From: JBDIVL01 sp039794405
GTDB lineage: Bacteria > Planctomycetota > Brocadiia > Brocadiales > Brocadiaceae
DNA: 64,000 bases
Reading direction: 5' to 3'
Assembly: GCA_039794405.1 (NCBI GenBank)
Contig: JBDIVL010000011.1
Span: 31,183 to 95,182, forward strand
The stretch's first letter is position 1, and each line of letters begins with the position of its first letter. Below are positions 29,104-39,118 of the stretch, piece after piece. Made by a program: the position numbers and the translations under genes. The notes beneath the pieces were generated by a model, which had not been told where the DNA came from, made no database searches, and was given only the letters and a program-made list of their open reading frames with translations.

Positions 29104-29813
29104 AATTTCCTAATCAAGTTAACCCTACTAAGGGGGATGTATCTTTCCGGACAATTTCCCCCCTTCGCCCCCTTTTTAAGGGAGGGTTTTATACCCCGTA
29201 TCACCCGAAAACCCGCTTACATATAGTGAAAATTCCTATATGATGTATGTATAAAAATTTTAAACCTTTTAGAAATGCACTGCAACGCATCTCTCTATGG
29301 GAAGAAAAAGTTGCCGAAGGTATTATGAAACGAACCGGAAAAGACGAAGACCCGGATATGAAACAGGGCAAATGGCTACATGGCTTTTAAGTCATGTAGC
29401 CATGCAACCACATATTTTTACTAAACCCGGCAACATTACCATAGTGTACTAAATACCAGGATTTTTTCAAGGTATTCCTCATACCTGGTTCAATCCCAAT
29501 GTTGTTAAGTTAAGCTACCTGCGGTAAAAGTCCCCCTTAAAAAAGGGGAACAAAGGGGGTTGTTTTGATCAATAATCCTTAACTTCATGACATTGGGTTC
29601 AATCTTGTAGATTGAACTATACGTTTGAAATTGACATAGGGTTTTTGATTGGTACCCGGCATAGGGAAGCAAACCAAAAACGTTTCGGTTCAAACGTAAA
29701 CGATTGAACCGACCCTGAGGACACGGAGTACAGACGCAAAATCTTGCGTCTCTCCTTTGTCCGTGTCACCCTGAAAAGCCGCTCACAAAAATGAAAATTC
29801 CTATACAATTAAA
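29104..29813. other. Gene-free gap with nested repeats
   Basis: Between the lpxB operon and the first FNT gene. Holds modular-repeat fragments near 29220 and 29770, and a double-hairpin repeat (29487-29710) interrupted by the 100-bp element at 29496-29595. No supported gene. Confidence 0.6.
29496..29595. mobile_element. 100-bp MITE, copy 1, with 9-bp target duplication
   Basis: Begins CCAATGTTGTTAAGTTAAGC and ends, on the other strand, CAATGTCATGAAGTTAAGG. It is flanked by GGTTCAATC at 29487-29495 and 29596-29604, a 9-bp duplication. It has inserted in the first arm of a GGTTCAATC...GATTGAAC hairpin. Copies 2 and 3 are at 32097 and 56232. Confidence 0.85.
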
Positions 29814-30737
29814 TTACCTGTCCTGGAAAAAATCCTGCTTCACACTGAGGGATAAGCGAATATGTGGCCGTAAATAAACAAACCAAAACACTACTCCAAC
29901 CAAAATAACCCCGCCGACGATGTTTCCCAAAGTAACAGGTATGAGATTATCGATAAAAAATCCCTTCCAGGTAAGGTTAGATAAATTTACTGTTTTCCCT
30001 GCCATCTTTTCCGCCGCAGCAACGACATCAGGATTTTTTCTTAACACGATACCGATAGGGATAAAATACATATTCGCCACACAGTGCTCAAACCCGCTGG
30101 CAACGAAGCCCCCTATAGGAAAAACAATTGAAAGCACTTTATCTGCTACACTTCTGCCACTAAAACACAGCCAAACGGCAAGACATACCATAGCGTTGCA
30201 AAGAACGCCTCTTGCCAGGGCTGTTTTAAAAGATAGATTAACTTTTGCATTGGCAATAAGCAGCGCCTTTGCTCCAACCATGTGATGAAAAAACTCCCAC
30301 TGATGTGATTGGGACATCCAGAAAACCATGGTAAGACTACCTACAAGATTGCCAAGTAGCGAAATAATCCAATTATTCATCAATTCGCGTGTCGTAATCC
30401 TTTTCGTAATATAACCCATGATAATCAGGGTATTCCCAGTAAAGAGTTCGGCACCGCCAATGACCACTAACATGAGTCCGAGGGAAAATACGATACCGGC
30501 GATAAGTGAAGTAAGGCCGAAATGTAGCGTAGAATCACTTGTTACCAAGGTAGCAAACTGGGCACCTATGGCAATATAGGCCCCGGCTAAAATACCCAGA
30601 AGGAATGTCTGTGTAAAGCTTAACTGCGCCTTTACCGTGGCAACTTTATCAATACGGGTGGCAATCTGGGGAGGGGAATAAGCATCTATATCAATAACGT
30701 GAAAAGTCTTGGGAACTTTATTGTTATTTTCTGCCAT
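29814..30737 (-). CDS. Formate/nitrite transporter (FocA/NirC family), first of a pair
   Basis: Pentameric channel for small monovalent anions such as nitrite or formate, with six membrane helices per subunit. Family marks: AGAYIAIGAQFATLV, GGAELFTGNTLIIMGY (the AELFTGN signature), and SGFEHCVANMYFIPIG, whose His is the central conserved channel residue. The C-terminus is FVYLRPHI. AAAGGAG lies 10 bases before the ATG. It stands 145 bases downstream of a close paralogue in the same orientation. In anammox bacteria such channels are thought to handle nitrite uptake; nitrite specificity is inferred from that biology. Confidence 0.92.
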   Translation of the reverse strand: MAENNNKVPKTFHVIDIDAYSPPQIATRIDKVATVKAQLSFTQTFLLGILAGAYIAIGAQFATLVTSDSTLHFGLTSLIAGIVFSLGLMLVVIGGAELFTGNTLIIMGYITKRITTRELMNNWIISLLGNLVGSLTMVFWMSQSHQWEFFHHMVGAKALLIANAKVNLSFKTALARGVLCNAMVCLAVWLCFSGRSVADKVLSIVFPIGGFVASGFEHCVANMYFIPIGIVLRKNPDVVAAAEKMAGKTVNLSNLTWKGFFIDNLIPVTLGNIVGGVILVGVVFWFVYLRPHIRLSLSVKQDFFQDR

Positions 30738-30882
30738 CTTTTATATCTCCTTTAAATACTTTCCAGGCGTTTTATTCTCACAGATGAGTCGGGTTTTCAG
30801 TACATGATACATGGTGATGAGATTACGCATCCTGTATCATGTACCGTGCATCTCCTTTCGTTAAGTCTGAAACTCCACCTCG

Positions 30883-31791
30883 CTAGAGGTATTTCTTGGA
30901 AGGACGCAGGTACACAAACCAATAGACACCTGCAACCAAAATAATACCGCCAAACAAATTTCCAAGCACTACAGGAAACATATTGTCAATGAGAAAACCT
31001 TTAAAAAACGTGAGATTCGAAAGATCTAGTCCTTCCCCATGAACCTTTTGTGCCGCTGCGAGTACCTCGCTGTTGCCTTTCAGTACAAGCCCCATAGGGA
31101 TAAGCCACATATTAACAACACAGTGTTCAAATCCAGATGCAATAAGACAAGATATCGGCCAAAGCAGTGCCAGGATTTTATCCATATTACTCCTGCCACT
31201 ATAAGACAACCAAATCCCCAAGCATACAAGCGCATTACACAGTGTTCCCCGGACAAACGCAACACCAAAAGGGAGATTCACTTTATCATTGGCAGCAAGA
31301 ACAATTTTTGCGCCTAATAAATAATTATTAATTGTCCACTGATTAGAATTATATATCCACAGTACAAGGGTTAGGGCACCAATAAAATTACCAATAAAGG
31401 CAATAATCAAATTCCTCACCAGATCTTTTCCGGTAATCTTCCGTGCCATAAAAGACATCGCTATAAGGCAATTCCCGGTAAAAAGCTCAGCACCGGCAAT
31501 TACGATTAAAACCAGGGAAAGAGTAAAAGCCACTCCGCCTACCAATTGATTTAAACCATAATTAGAGGTTGCCGTATGTGTTACCAACATCATAAGCTGT
31601 GTACCTAATGCAATAAAAACGCCAGCAAGAATACTCAATGCAAGTAACGTTAATGTACTTAATTTTGATTTCGATACTCCAACCAAGCCAACCCTGTCAG
31701 CCATTTTCGCTGGCGCATATGCATCGATCTCAATAACTGGTATGGCATATTCCTGCTGATTGTTTCTATCAATATTCTCGGCACCAGACAT
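30883..31791 (-). CDS. Formate/nitrite transporter (FocA/NirC family), second of a pair
   Basis: 302-residue paralogue of the neighbouring gene, sharing the N-terminal cytoplasmic IEIDAYAPAKMADRVG-like start. It has AGAELFTGNCLIAMSFM and SGFEHCVVNMWLIPMG with the conserved His, and ends FVYLRPSKKYL. A strong GGGGGGT ribosome site precedes the ATG. It is transcribed first and probably together with the downstream copy. The Ala-to-Val and Tyr-Phe-to-Trp-Leu changes after the His differ between the copies and could alter selectivity. Confidence 0.92.
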   Translation of the reverse strand: MSGAENIDRNNQQEYAIPVIEIDAYAPAKMADRVGLVGVSKSKLSTLTLLALSILAGVFIALGTQLMMLVTHTATSNYGLNQLVGGVAFTLSLVLIVIAGAELFTGNCLIAMSFMARKITGKDLVRNLIIAFIGNFIGALTLVLWIYNSNQWTINNYLLGAKIVLAANDKVNLPFGVAFVRGTLCNALVCLGIWLSYSGRSNMDKILALLWPISCLIASGFEHCVVNMWLIPMGLVLKGNSEVLAAAQKVHGEGLDLSNLTFFKGFLIDNMFPVVLGNLFGGIILVAGVYWFVYLRPSKKYL

Positions 31792-32406
31792 AAATTACCC
31801 CCCTTCAGTTTTTCATAAATTTAAATTTACGGAAACTCTGTCACACGCTAAGGTTTTAATAACCAGTATACATAAATTATTTATTAATACTGAATATATA
31901 CTAAAAAAAATTTTACCTACACTAATACACTATTAACCGAATACCAAATTAGTCCTGCTAAGTCCCCTTTAGTAGAGACACAAAATCTTGCGTCTCTACC
32001 GAGGACATTTACGATTCGCACTCTAAAAACCACTTACATAAGGTAAAAAATCCTATACAATTAAGTTAGTTTTCATAGTTGCTTATATCTTGCAGACCAA
32101 TGTCATGAAGTTAAGGATTATTGATCAAAACAACCCCCCTTGTTCCTCCTTTTTTAAGGGGGACTTTTACCGCAGGTAGCTTAGCTTAATGACATTGTCT
32201 TGCAGATTCTATCATATATTTAACATTGGGCTGTATGTTTTCGATTGATGGCCGGGCATAGAACACGCCAAACATCTGGTTCAATCGTATATAACAGAAC
32301 CAACCCTGAAAACCTCTTATGAGTCAGGTTTTAGATGGGAATACACGTTGCACGATATCTCTTATCTTTTTGCCTTGCTTTTTTCATTGGTCTGAGGCTC
32401 TATCCG
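31792..32406. other. Gap between FNT genes and the TDT channel gene
   Basis: AT-rich next to the FNT start (31850-31950), then a modular-repeat fragment and the 100-bp element at 32097-32197 inside a damaged double-hairpin repeat. No gene. It probably carries the promoter of the FNT pair. Confidence 0.5.
32097..32197. mobile_element. 100-bp MITE, copy 2, with 9-bp target duplication
   Basis: Begins CCAATGTCATGAAGTTAAGG and ends, on the other strand, CAATGTCATTAAGCTAAGC. It is flanked by TCTTGCAGA at 32088-32096 and 32198-32206. That 9-mer is the loop region of the GGTTCAATCTTGCAGATTG hairpin family. It is in the opposite orientation to copy 1. Confidence 0.85.
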
Positions 32407-33501
32407 CTAGCCTTTAGCAACTGTAGTCATCTCTGTTTGCTGCTGTATTTTTTGCTCCTTCATTTTTGGTTCTTTCGCCATAGACGCCCTTATCATAGAA
32501 AGTACCATATTGATAAATATAAAAGTCCATGCAGCATATGCAGCGTAGATAAAGTATGTTGAGATATTTGCAACAAATGGAATTTGAATAGCCTGAGAAA
32601 GTCTTAATGTGCAGGCTGTATACATACCTAAAGGGAACACCATACCCCAATAAAGGGGAGAGTATTTAAATTGTGTCTTGTTATAGATATATTTCCATAC
32701 CCCAATGATTACCAAAAATGGTATCCACCAGGTACCAAAAGACCAGAAAAACAAGGTAAAGCCCTTCGTGAATCCCAAGAAATCGGTATAGGGAGATCCA
32801 ACCTTCGGAATGTTGATACATAAAACAGAACCAGCTAGCGTAGTAATGGCAAGGGCCCCCATATTAATCCAGTAAGGCGGGACCAGCGCATCGGGTGATA
32901 CCTTAAAGAATACCAATCTATACATTATTAAGGTAATCAATACCATATAAAGAAATGCACCGATCATCCACCACACAAAAGAAGAAAACAAAACAAAGTC
33001 AGCATTACTGCTATACTGAGGCACCAGGAGAGCACCAAGCACGGCAACAGATTGCGTTCCTACGGCAGCTATCAGCCATCCCCCGTGCATTACCAGTTCA
33101 ATCCTCTGTTCACATTTAAGAAAAAGGATATTAAACGTAGATAACGAAACAATTACCCACAAGAATATGCCAAAATACCAGAATATCTTTGCAACCTCCG
33201 GAAGATTTACCACGGTAACAAACTGTGAACCAAGGACGTTTGTGGCTGCTACGGTAGTAAAAAAGACTAAGCTTAGTTTTGGATTGCAGAGGTCACTATA
33301 TAAATTGGACCAATTCATTTTTACCCGAAGCAATTGTAATGATAAAATAATCGCATATGCAAAAATATTTAAATAAAAGAGTCCATATGCGATGCCTTTA
33401 AAACCCAGAAGGTTTGACGCAATAGAAACGATACCGGTAGACATCACCATAGCAAAATAAGCGGGATGAAATGTCTTAATTGTATTCCTGACAACCCTCA
33501 T
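32407..33501 (-). CDS. TehA/SLAC1-type anion channel (TDT family)
   Basis: 364-residue protein with about ten membrane helices, of the tellurite-resistance/dicarboxylate transporter family. It starts FHPAYFAMVMSTGIVSIASN, the conserved first helix, and has a polar C-terminal tail. Members move small anions such as malate, sulfite, chloride or nitrate. Placement beside two nitrite-type channels and a nitrosative-stress protein suggests handling of nitrogen oxyanions or sulfite, but the substrate cannot be read from sequence. Confidence 0.85.
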   Translation of the reverse strand: MRVVRNTIKTFHPAYFAMVMSTGIVSIASNLLGFKGIAYGLFYLNIFAYAIILSLQLLRVKMNWSNLYSDLCNPKLSLVFFTTVAATNVLGSQFVTVVNLPEVAKIFWYFGIFLWVIVSLSTFNILFLKCEQRIELVMHGGWLIAAVGTQSVAVLGALLVPQYSSNADFVLFSSFVWWMIGAFLYMVLITLIMYRLVFFKVSPDALVPPYWINMGALAITTLAGSVLCINIPKVGSPYTDFLGFTKGFTLFFWSFGTWWIPFLVIIGVWKYIYNKTQFKYSPLYWGMVFPLGMYTACTLRLSQAIQIPFVANISTYFIYAAYAAWTFIFINMVLSMIRASMAKEPKMKEQKIQQQTEMTTVAKG

Positions 33502-33743
33502 CTGTTAATCACTCTCCTTTTGAAGAAATTACTATGTACCAAAGCCTTCCCTTAAAAATTTCCTATACGTAATTATATATTACTTACAATTAGTATTCCA
33601 ATTACATTAATTTCCTGATATTTCATTATTCTGCATAAGCATATAAGTCTATTAATCTTATAAAAAAACGATTTTTTATTACTTCAGGACAAATATCTTA
33701 AATATTTCAAAAGTGATATATTAATTTCATAATTAAAAATACA

Positions 33744-33773
33744 TTGCTTTTTTGTTCTGTTGTACGTTATTAT
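33744..33773 (+). promoter_or_regulatory. Candidate promoter for the ScdA-N gene
   Basis: TTGCTT, an 18-base spacer, then TATTAT, 64 bases before the ATG in very AT-rich sequence. By eye only. Confidence 0.35.
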
Positions 33774-33836
33774 AACTAAGTTTTCAGTATAATATCTAAT
33801 AAAATGTACCATCAATAAAATAATTTGGGAGTAAAA

Positions 33837-34046
33837 ATGGAAGAAAAGACAACTATCACAAAAAATATGATCATCAATGATGTAATAAAAAAATATCCGA
33901 AAACAATTACCGTCTTTAGCAAATTTAAAGTAGACTCCTGTTGTGGAGGAGCCGCAAGTATTGAGAAGACGGCAGGGATGAGTGGAGTAGATATAAATCC
34001 TTTACTTAAGGAATTAAACAAGGTCGCCTCAGAGAGTAGTAAATAA
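33837..34046 (+). CDS. ScdA-N (DUF542) domain protein
   Basis: 69 residues matching the N-terminal domain of the iron-sulfur cluster repair proteins ScdA/YtfE (RIC): an INDVIKKYPKTITVFSKF segment then VDSCCGGAASI with the conserved Cys-Cys-Gly-Gly, and a C-terminal NPLLKELNKV. The larger haemerythrin-like diiron domain is absent, so it is a stand-alone domain as in many anaerobes. RIC proteins act under nitric oxide stress, fitting nearby nitrite channels. The ATG at 33837 has GGGAG six bases upstream and is better than the TTG at 33825. Confidence 0.85.
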   Translation: MEEKTTITKNMIINDVIKKYPKTITVFSKFKVDSCCGGAASIEKTAGMSGVDINPLLKELNKVASESSK

Positions 34047-34325
34047 AGTCCAGCGAGGAGGAAGCTTCAGACCGATAAAAGACCTTGAAACTGCAGATTA
34101 GGTGAATGGTTATATAATATTACTCTTTAAAAACTTCTTTTCTTGCAAGTTTTTATGTCGTTTGTAAATCCATAATTGATATGGAGTATTAAAGTTTTTT
34201 TCATAACAATAATCCATTACTTCACCAGTCCATATCGAAGATTTTAGCTGCGGCTGCGTTGCGCTATGGCTATTAACCATTTAATCATCCAGCCACTTAA
34301 CCATGAGCCATATATGGGAAAATAT

Positions 34326-35861
34326 TCATTTCCACAAGCTCCTGTCCAGGTTTCTATACTGTATCGCCTCTGATATATGCTCTGATTTTATCATTTCACT
34401 CTCATCCAAATCCGCAATGGTACGTGCTACCTTGAGAATTTTGCTATGCCCGCGGGCAGAAATCCCCAGTTCTGTCATCGCCTGAAAGAGCAAGGATTCC
34501 GCCTCCTTTTTCAGTACGCAAAACTTTTTCGCTTGCCGGGAGGATATTTGTGCATTTACCGTGATTGAACTATCTTTGTAACGCTCTTTCTGTATATCAC
34601 GTGCGGCTATTACCCTTCTCCTGATATCCTCAGATGATTGTACATGTTTTTCTGTCATAAGTTCACTATAATGCACTGCAGGCACTTCAATTTGAATGTC
34701 CATTCTGTCCAGTAACGGACCAGAAATCTTCGACATATAACTTTGAATCTGATGCGGTGTACACCGGCATTTTTTGAATTTATCGGTAAAAAAACCACAC
34801 GGACAGGGATTAAGAGAACAAACAAGGATCGCTCTGGCAGGATATGATACGGTATTCATCGCACGTGAGATTGTCACATTACCGGTTTCAAGCGGCTGCC
34901 GAAGCACCTCCAGCGTCTTTCGCTCAAATTCGGGAAGTTCGTCCAGAAAAAGTACACCATTGTGTGCCAGGCTGACCTCGCCTGGTCTTGGAAATGAGCC
35001 ACCGCCAATTAATCCTGCAGTACTTATGGTATGGTGTGGAGCACGGAATGGCCTCCTGGTAATCAACGATATCCCTGGACTGAGCAGTCCTACCACACTG
35101 TAAATTTTTGTTGTCTCCAAGGCTTCGTCTAAAGAGAGGAACGGCATAATGGTAGGAATACGCTGGGCGAGCATAGTTTTACCCGACCCTGGAGGTCCTA
35201 CCATAATGATATTATGATTCCCGGCAACTGCAATTGTCAGCGCCCTTTTGGCATGTTCCTGACCCTTTACATCGGCATAATCCACATCATACCCTGAAGG
35301 TCCTTTAAACACCTCGTGTAAATCAACCCTATAAGGTACGGAAGGAATTGACCCGGTCAAAATACCTACGGTATCAGCAAGGGTTCCCACAGGAATTACA
35401 TCAATTCCATCAATAATAGCAGCCTCAGAAGTGTTCTCTGGAGGTACGAGAAATTTTTTGATACCAGATTCTTTACATTTGAGTGCCATCGACAGACACC
35501 CCTTAACCGGGCGTACCTTGCCATCCAATGACAATTCACCAACAATAGCATACGTTTGTATATCCGGAACCTCAATTTGACCCGTTGCAATAAGGATTCC
35601 GATTGCTATCGGCAATTCAAAAACAGGTCCCTCTTTTTTGCGGTCTGCCGGTGCAAGATTTATTGTTAACGGATTATGAGGGAACCGGTAACCGCTATTG
35701 TTAACTGCTGCCTTGACCCTGTCACGACTTTCCTTAACCGCCGTATCGGGTAAACCGACAACAACAACATACGGCATATCGCCGGTGGCGATGTATATCT
35801 CAACATCCAGGAGATATGCATCTATTCCAAAAACAGCCGCACTCGTGATTTTTGCCAGCAT
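34326..35861 (-). CDS. YifB/ComM-family Mg-chelatase-like AAA+ ATPase
   Basis: 511-residue AAA+ protein. N-terminal ChlI-like domain (AAVFGIDAYLLDVEIYI), central ATPase with Walker A GPPGSGKTMLAQRIP near residue 220 and LFLDELPEFERKTLEVLRQPLE, then C-terminal RISGPLLDRMDIQIEVP and the ARGHSKILKVARTIADLD motif. ComM is a hexameric helicase for branch migration in natural transformation; other members have unclear roles. Several Cys (CSLNPCPCGF...CRC) form the family's zinc-like cluster. It stands alone here. Confidence 0.93.
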   Translation of the reverse strand: MLAKITSAAVFGIDAYLLDVEIYIATGDMPYVVVVGLPDTAVKESRDRVKAAVNNSGYRFPHNPLTINLAPADRKKEGPVFELPIAIGILIATGQIEVPDIQTYAIVGELSLDGKVRPVKGCLSMALKCKESGIKKFLVPPENTSEAAIIDGIDVIPVGTLADTVGILTGSIPSVPYRVDLHEVFKGPSGYDVDYADVKGQEHAKRALTIAVAGNHNIIMVGPPGSGKTMLAQRIPTIMPFLSLDEALETTKIYSVVGLLSPGISLITRRPFRAPHHTISTAGLIGGGSFPRPGEVSLAHNGVLFLDELPEFERKTLEVLRQPLETGNVTISRAMNTVSYPARAILVCSLNPCPCGFFTDKFKKCRCTPHQIQSYMSKISGPLLDRMDIQIEVPAVHYSELMTEKHVQSSEDIRRRVIAARDIQKERYKDSSITVNAQISSRQAKKFCVLKKEAESLLFQAMTELGISARGHSKILKVARTIADLDESEMIKSEHISEAIQYRNLDRSLWK

Positions 35862-36393
35862 ACTTGAATTTTTGTCCCCCTAAATTAACCTTAGGTTAAT
35901 ACGGACAGACACTGATAAAATGTTACCAATTAGGATGGGTGAAGCAGAGTGAACCCATCATTATTTCGTTCGTTGGCATGTTTTTGTTGGCGCTTCGCAC
36001 TACCTTACCCTACAGAAAAGATACCTTAAAATCCGCATACAGAAAATGAAAATTCCTATACTAATTAAATGAGACCTTCGGCAACTTTTCTATCACCGAC
36101 GTAGGGACTAACTTTGTGTTCGCCCAAAATGGGAAATAAACAGAAACGTTCTGAATCGTGCAGGGCTAGGGAGAACACATGTAGGGGCAGGTTTAAAACC
36201 TGCCCCTACAACAGAATTTTGAAATTCCTAAACGTGATTTATAATACCCCACATCATAAGTAATTCTCAGCCCATTTCAATGTTATTTTTTAATATTTGC
36301 AGATTATTGACTTGCTTTCCATGAACTGATAGACTTCATGAAAAACTACGTCTTTATCGTTTATGGAAAATCAATGAATCCACGAGAAAAATT
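35862..36393. other. Gap with one modular repeat upstream of folC
   Basis: The divergent gap between yifB and folC holds one unit (36060-36240) starting CCTTCGGCAACTT, with GTAGGGGCAGGTTTAAAACC, ending TTGAAATTCCTAAACG. No gene was seen. Confidence 0.55.
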
Positions 36394-37854
36394 GTGAATA
36401 TAAAAAATACCATGCCATTTCAAACGTACGAAGAAGCACAAACCTTTCTCTACAAGGCAATTGATTATGAGAAGCTGATCAGTTACCAGTATAACGCATC
36501 AACGTTCAGCCTGGATAGAATGGTAAAAATGCTTGAATATGTTGACAGTCCGCACAAAGCATTTCCCTGCGTTCATATAACAGGCACAAAAGGAAAAGGG
36601 TCTACATCCATTATGGTCTCAGCCATTTTGGTGCATGCAGGTCTCAAGACCGGCCTTTATACCTCTCCCCATCTTATCGATCTAAAAGAGCGGATTCAGG
36701 TCAACCACCAAAATATATCTGAACACGATTTTACCGATGCAATAGGCGATCTGCGATTATACATTCAATATTTACGCGAAACGAATCCATCCGAATCGCC
36801 TACCTTTTTTGAAATACTTACCGCAGCAGCAATGCTCTACTTCAAAAAAAGCCATGTAGAAATGGCGGTTCTGGAAGTAGGATTAGGTGGACGTCTTGAT
36901 TCTACGAATGTCGTGATACCACAGATATCCATTATTACCAATGTAGGTCTTGATCATACGGCCATTCTCGGAAACACCATTTCACGCATTGCTTATGAAA
37001 AGGCAGGGATTATCAAAGAGGGAGTCCCTGTTGTTTCTGCCGCAGAAACACCGGAGGCCCTTTCTGTACTGGAGAAAACATGTAAGGAGAAAAACGCTAA
37101 AATGTATCTCCTTGGAAGGGATATTTTGATTGAAGATGTACGTAACATTAATGAAGGCCAAGCCGATTATTGTACTCATAGTAAAATTGGGAACGGTAAT
37201 CCCCCTCAACCCCCACTTGGAAATGGATTGAAGGAGATTAGTAAAAATGAAACAAGGGGATTGCTCTGTACAATAAAAACCTGGCGGTGTACCTACCGTA
37301 ATATCTTCATACCGCTTATTGGCACCCACCAGGCTAAAAATTGTGCTGTAGCGATAGGCGCACTGGAGATTTTGAAAGAGCAGGGGAATGTCTCGATTAC
37401 CGATGAAATCATTCGGGAGTCTCTTACCCGGATTCATTGCCCTGCACGAATTGAAGTTATTGCAAAGGATCCACTGGTTATTTTAGATTATGCCCACACA
37501 GTCGATTCCATGCAGTTTTTGAGAAAGGGCTTACAAGAGAATTTCAAATTCCATAAACTGATCTTGGTTTTAGGGATTGCACAAGATAAAGATTTAGATA
37601 CCATTTTAAAAGAAATTGCTCCGGCGGGAGATTCAATTATTGTAACGAGAAGTAAAAACCCTCGCGCTGCAGCGCCAGAAGACTTATACCAAAGGATAGA
37701 AAGACTCTGTGGAAAGCAATCGAAGATAACGAACAATACCGAAGATGCGGTAATGAGTGCCAGACAGATGGCTTCCAGGGAAGATTTGATTTGTATTACT
37801 GGTTCGGCCTATGTGGCAGGGGAAGCCAGACAGGTACTGAACATTCTATATTAG
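36394..37854 (+). CDS. folC: Folylpolyglutamate / dihydrofolate synthase (FolC)
   Basis: Mur-ligase-family enzyme that adds glutamate to (dihydro)folate, fitting the tetrahydrofolate-based C1 genes that follow. Seen: P-loop HITGTKGKGSTSIMVSAIL near residue 60, GLYTSPHLIDLKERI, EVGLGGRLDSTNVV near 165, SIITNVGLDHTAILG, and VILDYAHTVDSM near 365. GTG 36394 or ATG 36412 could start it; the GTG has GAG nearby. Residues about 263-290 (SKIGNGNPPQPPLGNGLKE...) lie between GRDILIEDV and IKTWRCTYRN and look like an in-frame insertion absent from typical FolC. Confidence 0.93.
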   Translation: MNIKNTMPFQTYEEAQTFLYKAIDYEKLISYQYNASTFSLDRMVKMLEYVDSPHKAFPCVHITGTKGKGSTSIMVSAILVHAGLKTGLYTSPHLIDLKERIQVNHQNISEHDFTDAIGDLRLYIQYLRETNPSESPTFFEILTAAAMLYFKKSHVEMAVLEVGLGGRLDSTNVVIPQISIITNVGLDHTAILGNTISRIAYEKAGIIKEGVPVVSAAETPEALSVLEKTCKEKNAKMYLLGRDILIEDVRNINEGQADYCTHSKIGNGNPPQPPLGNGLKEISKNETRGLLCTIKTWRCTYRNIFIPLIGTHQAKNCAVAIGALEILKEQGNVSITDEIIRESLTRIHCPARIEVIAKDPLVILDYAHTVDSMQFLRKGLQENFKFHKLILVLGIAQDKDLDTILKEIAPAGDSIIVTRSKNPRAAAPEDLYQRIERLCGKQSKITNNTEDAVMSARQMASREDLICITGSAYVAGEARQVLNILY

Positions 37855-38179
37855 AAGGTATCCCAAAATCTGTTTCTGTGCTGGATACCTCTCTATATTT
37901 TCAAATGATTATAGATACTCAATTGAAGTTTTTGGATAACTTCATACCGGGTGGCACGGACAAACTGGTTTGTCCGTGCTTGTTTGAATACGCACATGGA
38001 TAGGGAATATAACACACTGACAAACAAAGTTTGTCAGTGCCACCCACGGAACTGGCTTACATAAAATGAAAATTTCTCTCCAGAGAAACACTATATCTCA
38101 AATGATTACAGATACTAAACTGAGGGTCTGGGATGACTTCTAATCAGTCTAAACGTTTTAAATGGCTTAAACTGTTCGT
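37855..38179. other. Gap with GGCACGGACAAAC hairpin repeat
   Basis: Holds the inverted pair GGGTGGCACGGACAAACTGG and CAAAGTTTGTCAGTGCCACCC (37950-38046), related to the hairpins at 5893 and 49266, and two ATTACAGATACT-like direct repeats (37908 and 38105). No gene. Confidence 0.5.
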
Positions 38180-39118
38180 TTACAAAGTCGGCCTGGGATA
38201 TAGCCTGGCTTGCTGGACAATTTCAGGGACGGCTTCTTCCCATTCAACTGCCATGATGTGTACACCGGCTATGCCTTTGATTTCTCTAACCTGTTCTATA
38301 ATCTCCAGACATATCCTGATGCCCTCTTCTTTGCCTTTCTTGACAACAGAGGCTGCTGCCATACGGTTCATTACCTCATCGGGTACGTCCATGCCGGGTA
38401 CATTATGTTTCATATGCTTAGCCATACCTGCAGATTTGAGCGGGGCCACACCGGCAAGGATGAATACCTTCTCGTGAAGGCCCATATCGGTAACCATTGT
38501 CATCCATTCTTTAAACTTTTCAATATTATAAATGATCTGAGTCTGAATGAAATCAGCACCGGCAGCAACCTTCTTGGCAAGTCTTATAGCCCGAAACTTA
38601 AAAGGGTCAGCAAAGGGATTCTCCGCTGCACCAATAAAAAACTTCGGTTCGGCGGCTTTTAATTCCTGACCGGATTGAAATCTTTTTTCATCCCGAAGGG
38701 TCTTTACCATTTGAATGAGTTGTATTGAATCAACATCAAAGACACCCTTAGCCATTGGGTGGTCTCCAAATTTCTGGTGATCACCGGTCAGGCATAACAG
38801 ATTTTTTAAACCTAAGGCTGCAGCGCCCAGGAGATCGCTTTGCATGGCGATACGGTTTCTGTCGCGGCAGGTCATCTGGATGATCGGTTCTAATCCCGCA
38901 TCCATCACGATACGGCCAGAAGCAATACTCGACATGCGCACTACAGCAGTCTGGCAGTCGGTAATATTGAAGGCATCGCCGTAGCCCTTCAATATCCCGG
39001 CCTTTTTTTCTACTACCAAACGATCAGCACCTCGCGGAGGTCCAAGCTCTGCCGTAACGGCAAATTGTCCGCTTCGCAATAATTTTTCTAAGTTACTATC
39101 TGATTTTATGCCATTCAT
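38180..39118 (-). CDS. metF: Methylenetetrahydrofolate reductase (MetF)
   Basis: Flavoprotein reducing 5,10-methylene-THF to 5-methyl-THF. The 312-residue barrel shows FAVTAELGPPRGAD with the catalytic Glu near residue 21, then QMTCRDRN, LCLTGDHQKFGDHP and GADFIQTQIIYN. With MetV and the flavin/Fe-S oxidoreductase encoded just upstream on the same strand it forms the MetFV-type complex of the methyl branch of the Wood-Ljungdahl pathway, which anammox bacteria use for CO2 fixation. Its start codon lies inside the 3' end of the hicA remnant (overlap 39096-39118). Confidence 0.94.
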   Translation of the reverse strand: MNGIKSDSNLEKLLRSGQFAVTAELGPPRGADRLVVEKKAGILKGYGDAFNITDCQTAVVRMSSIASGRIVMDAGLEPIIQMTCRDRNRIAMQSDLLGAAALGLKNLLCLTGDHQKFGDHPMAKGVFDVDSIQLIQMVKTLRDEKRFQSGQELKAAEPKFFIGAAENPFADPFKFRAIRLAKKVAAGADFIQTQIIYNIEKFKEWMTMVTDMGLHEKVFILAGVAPLKSAGMAKHMKHNVPGMDVPDEVMNRMAAASVVKKGKEEGIRICLEIIEQVREIKGIAGVHIMAVEWEEAVPEIVQQARLYPRPTL

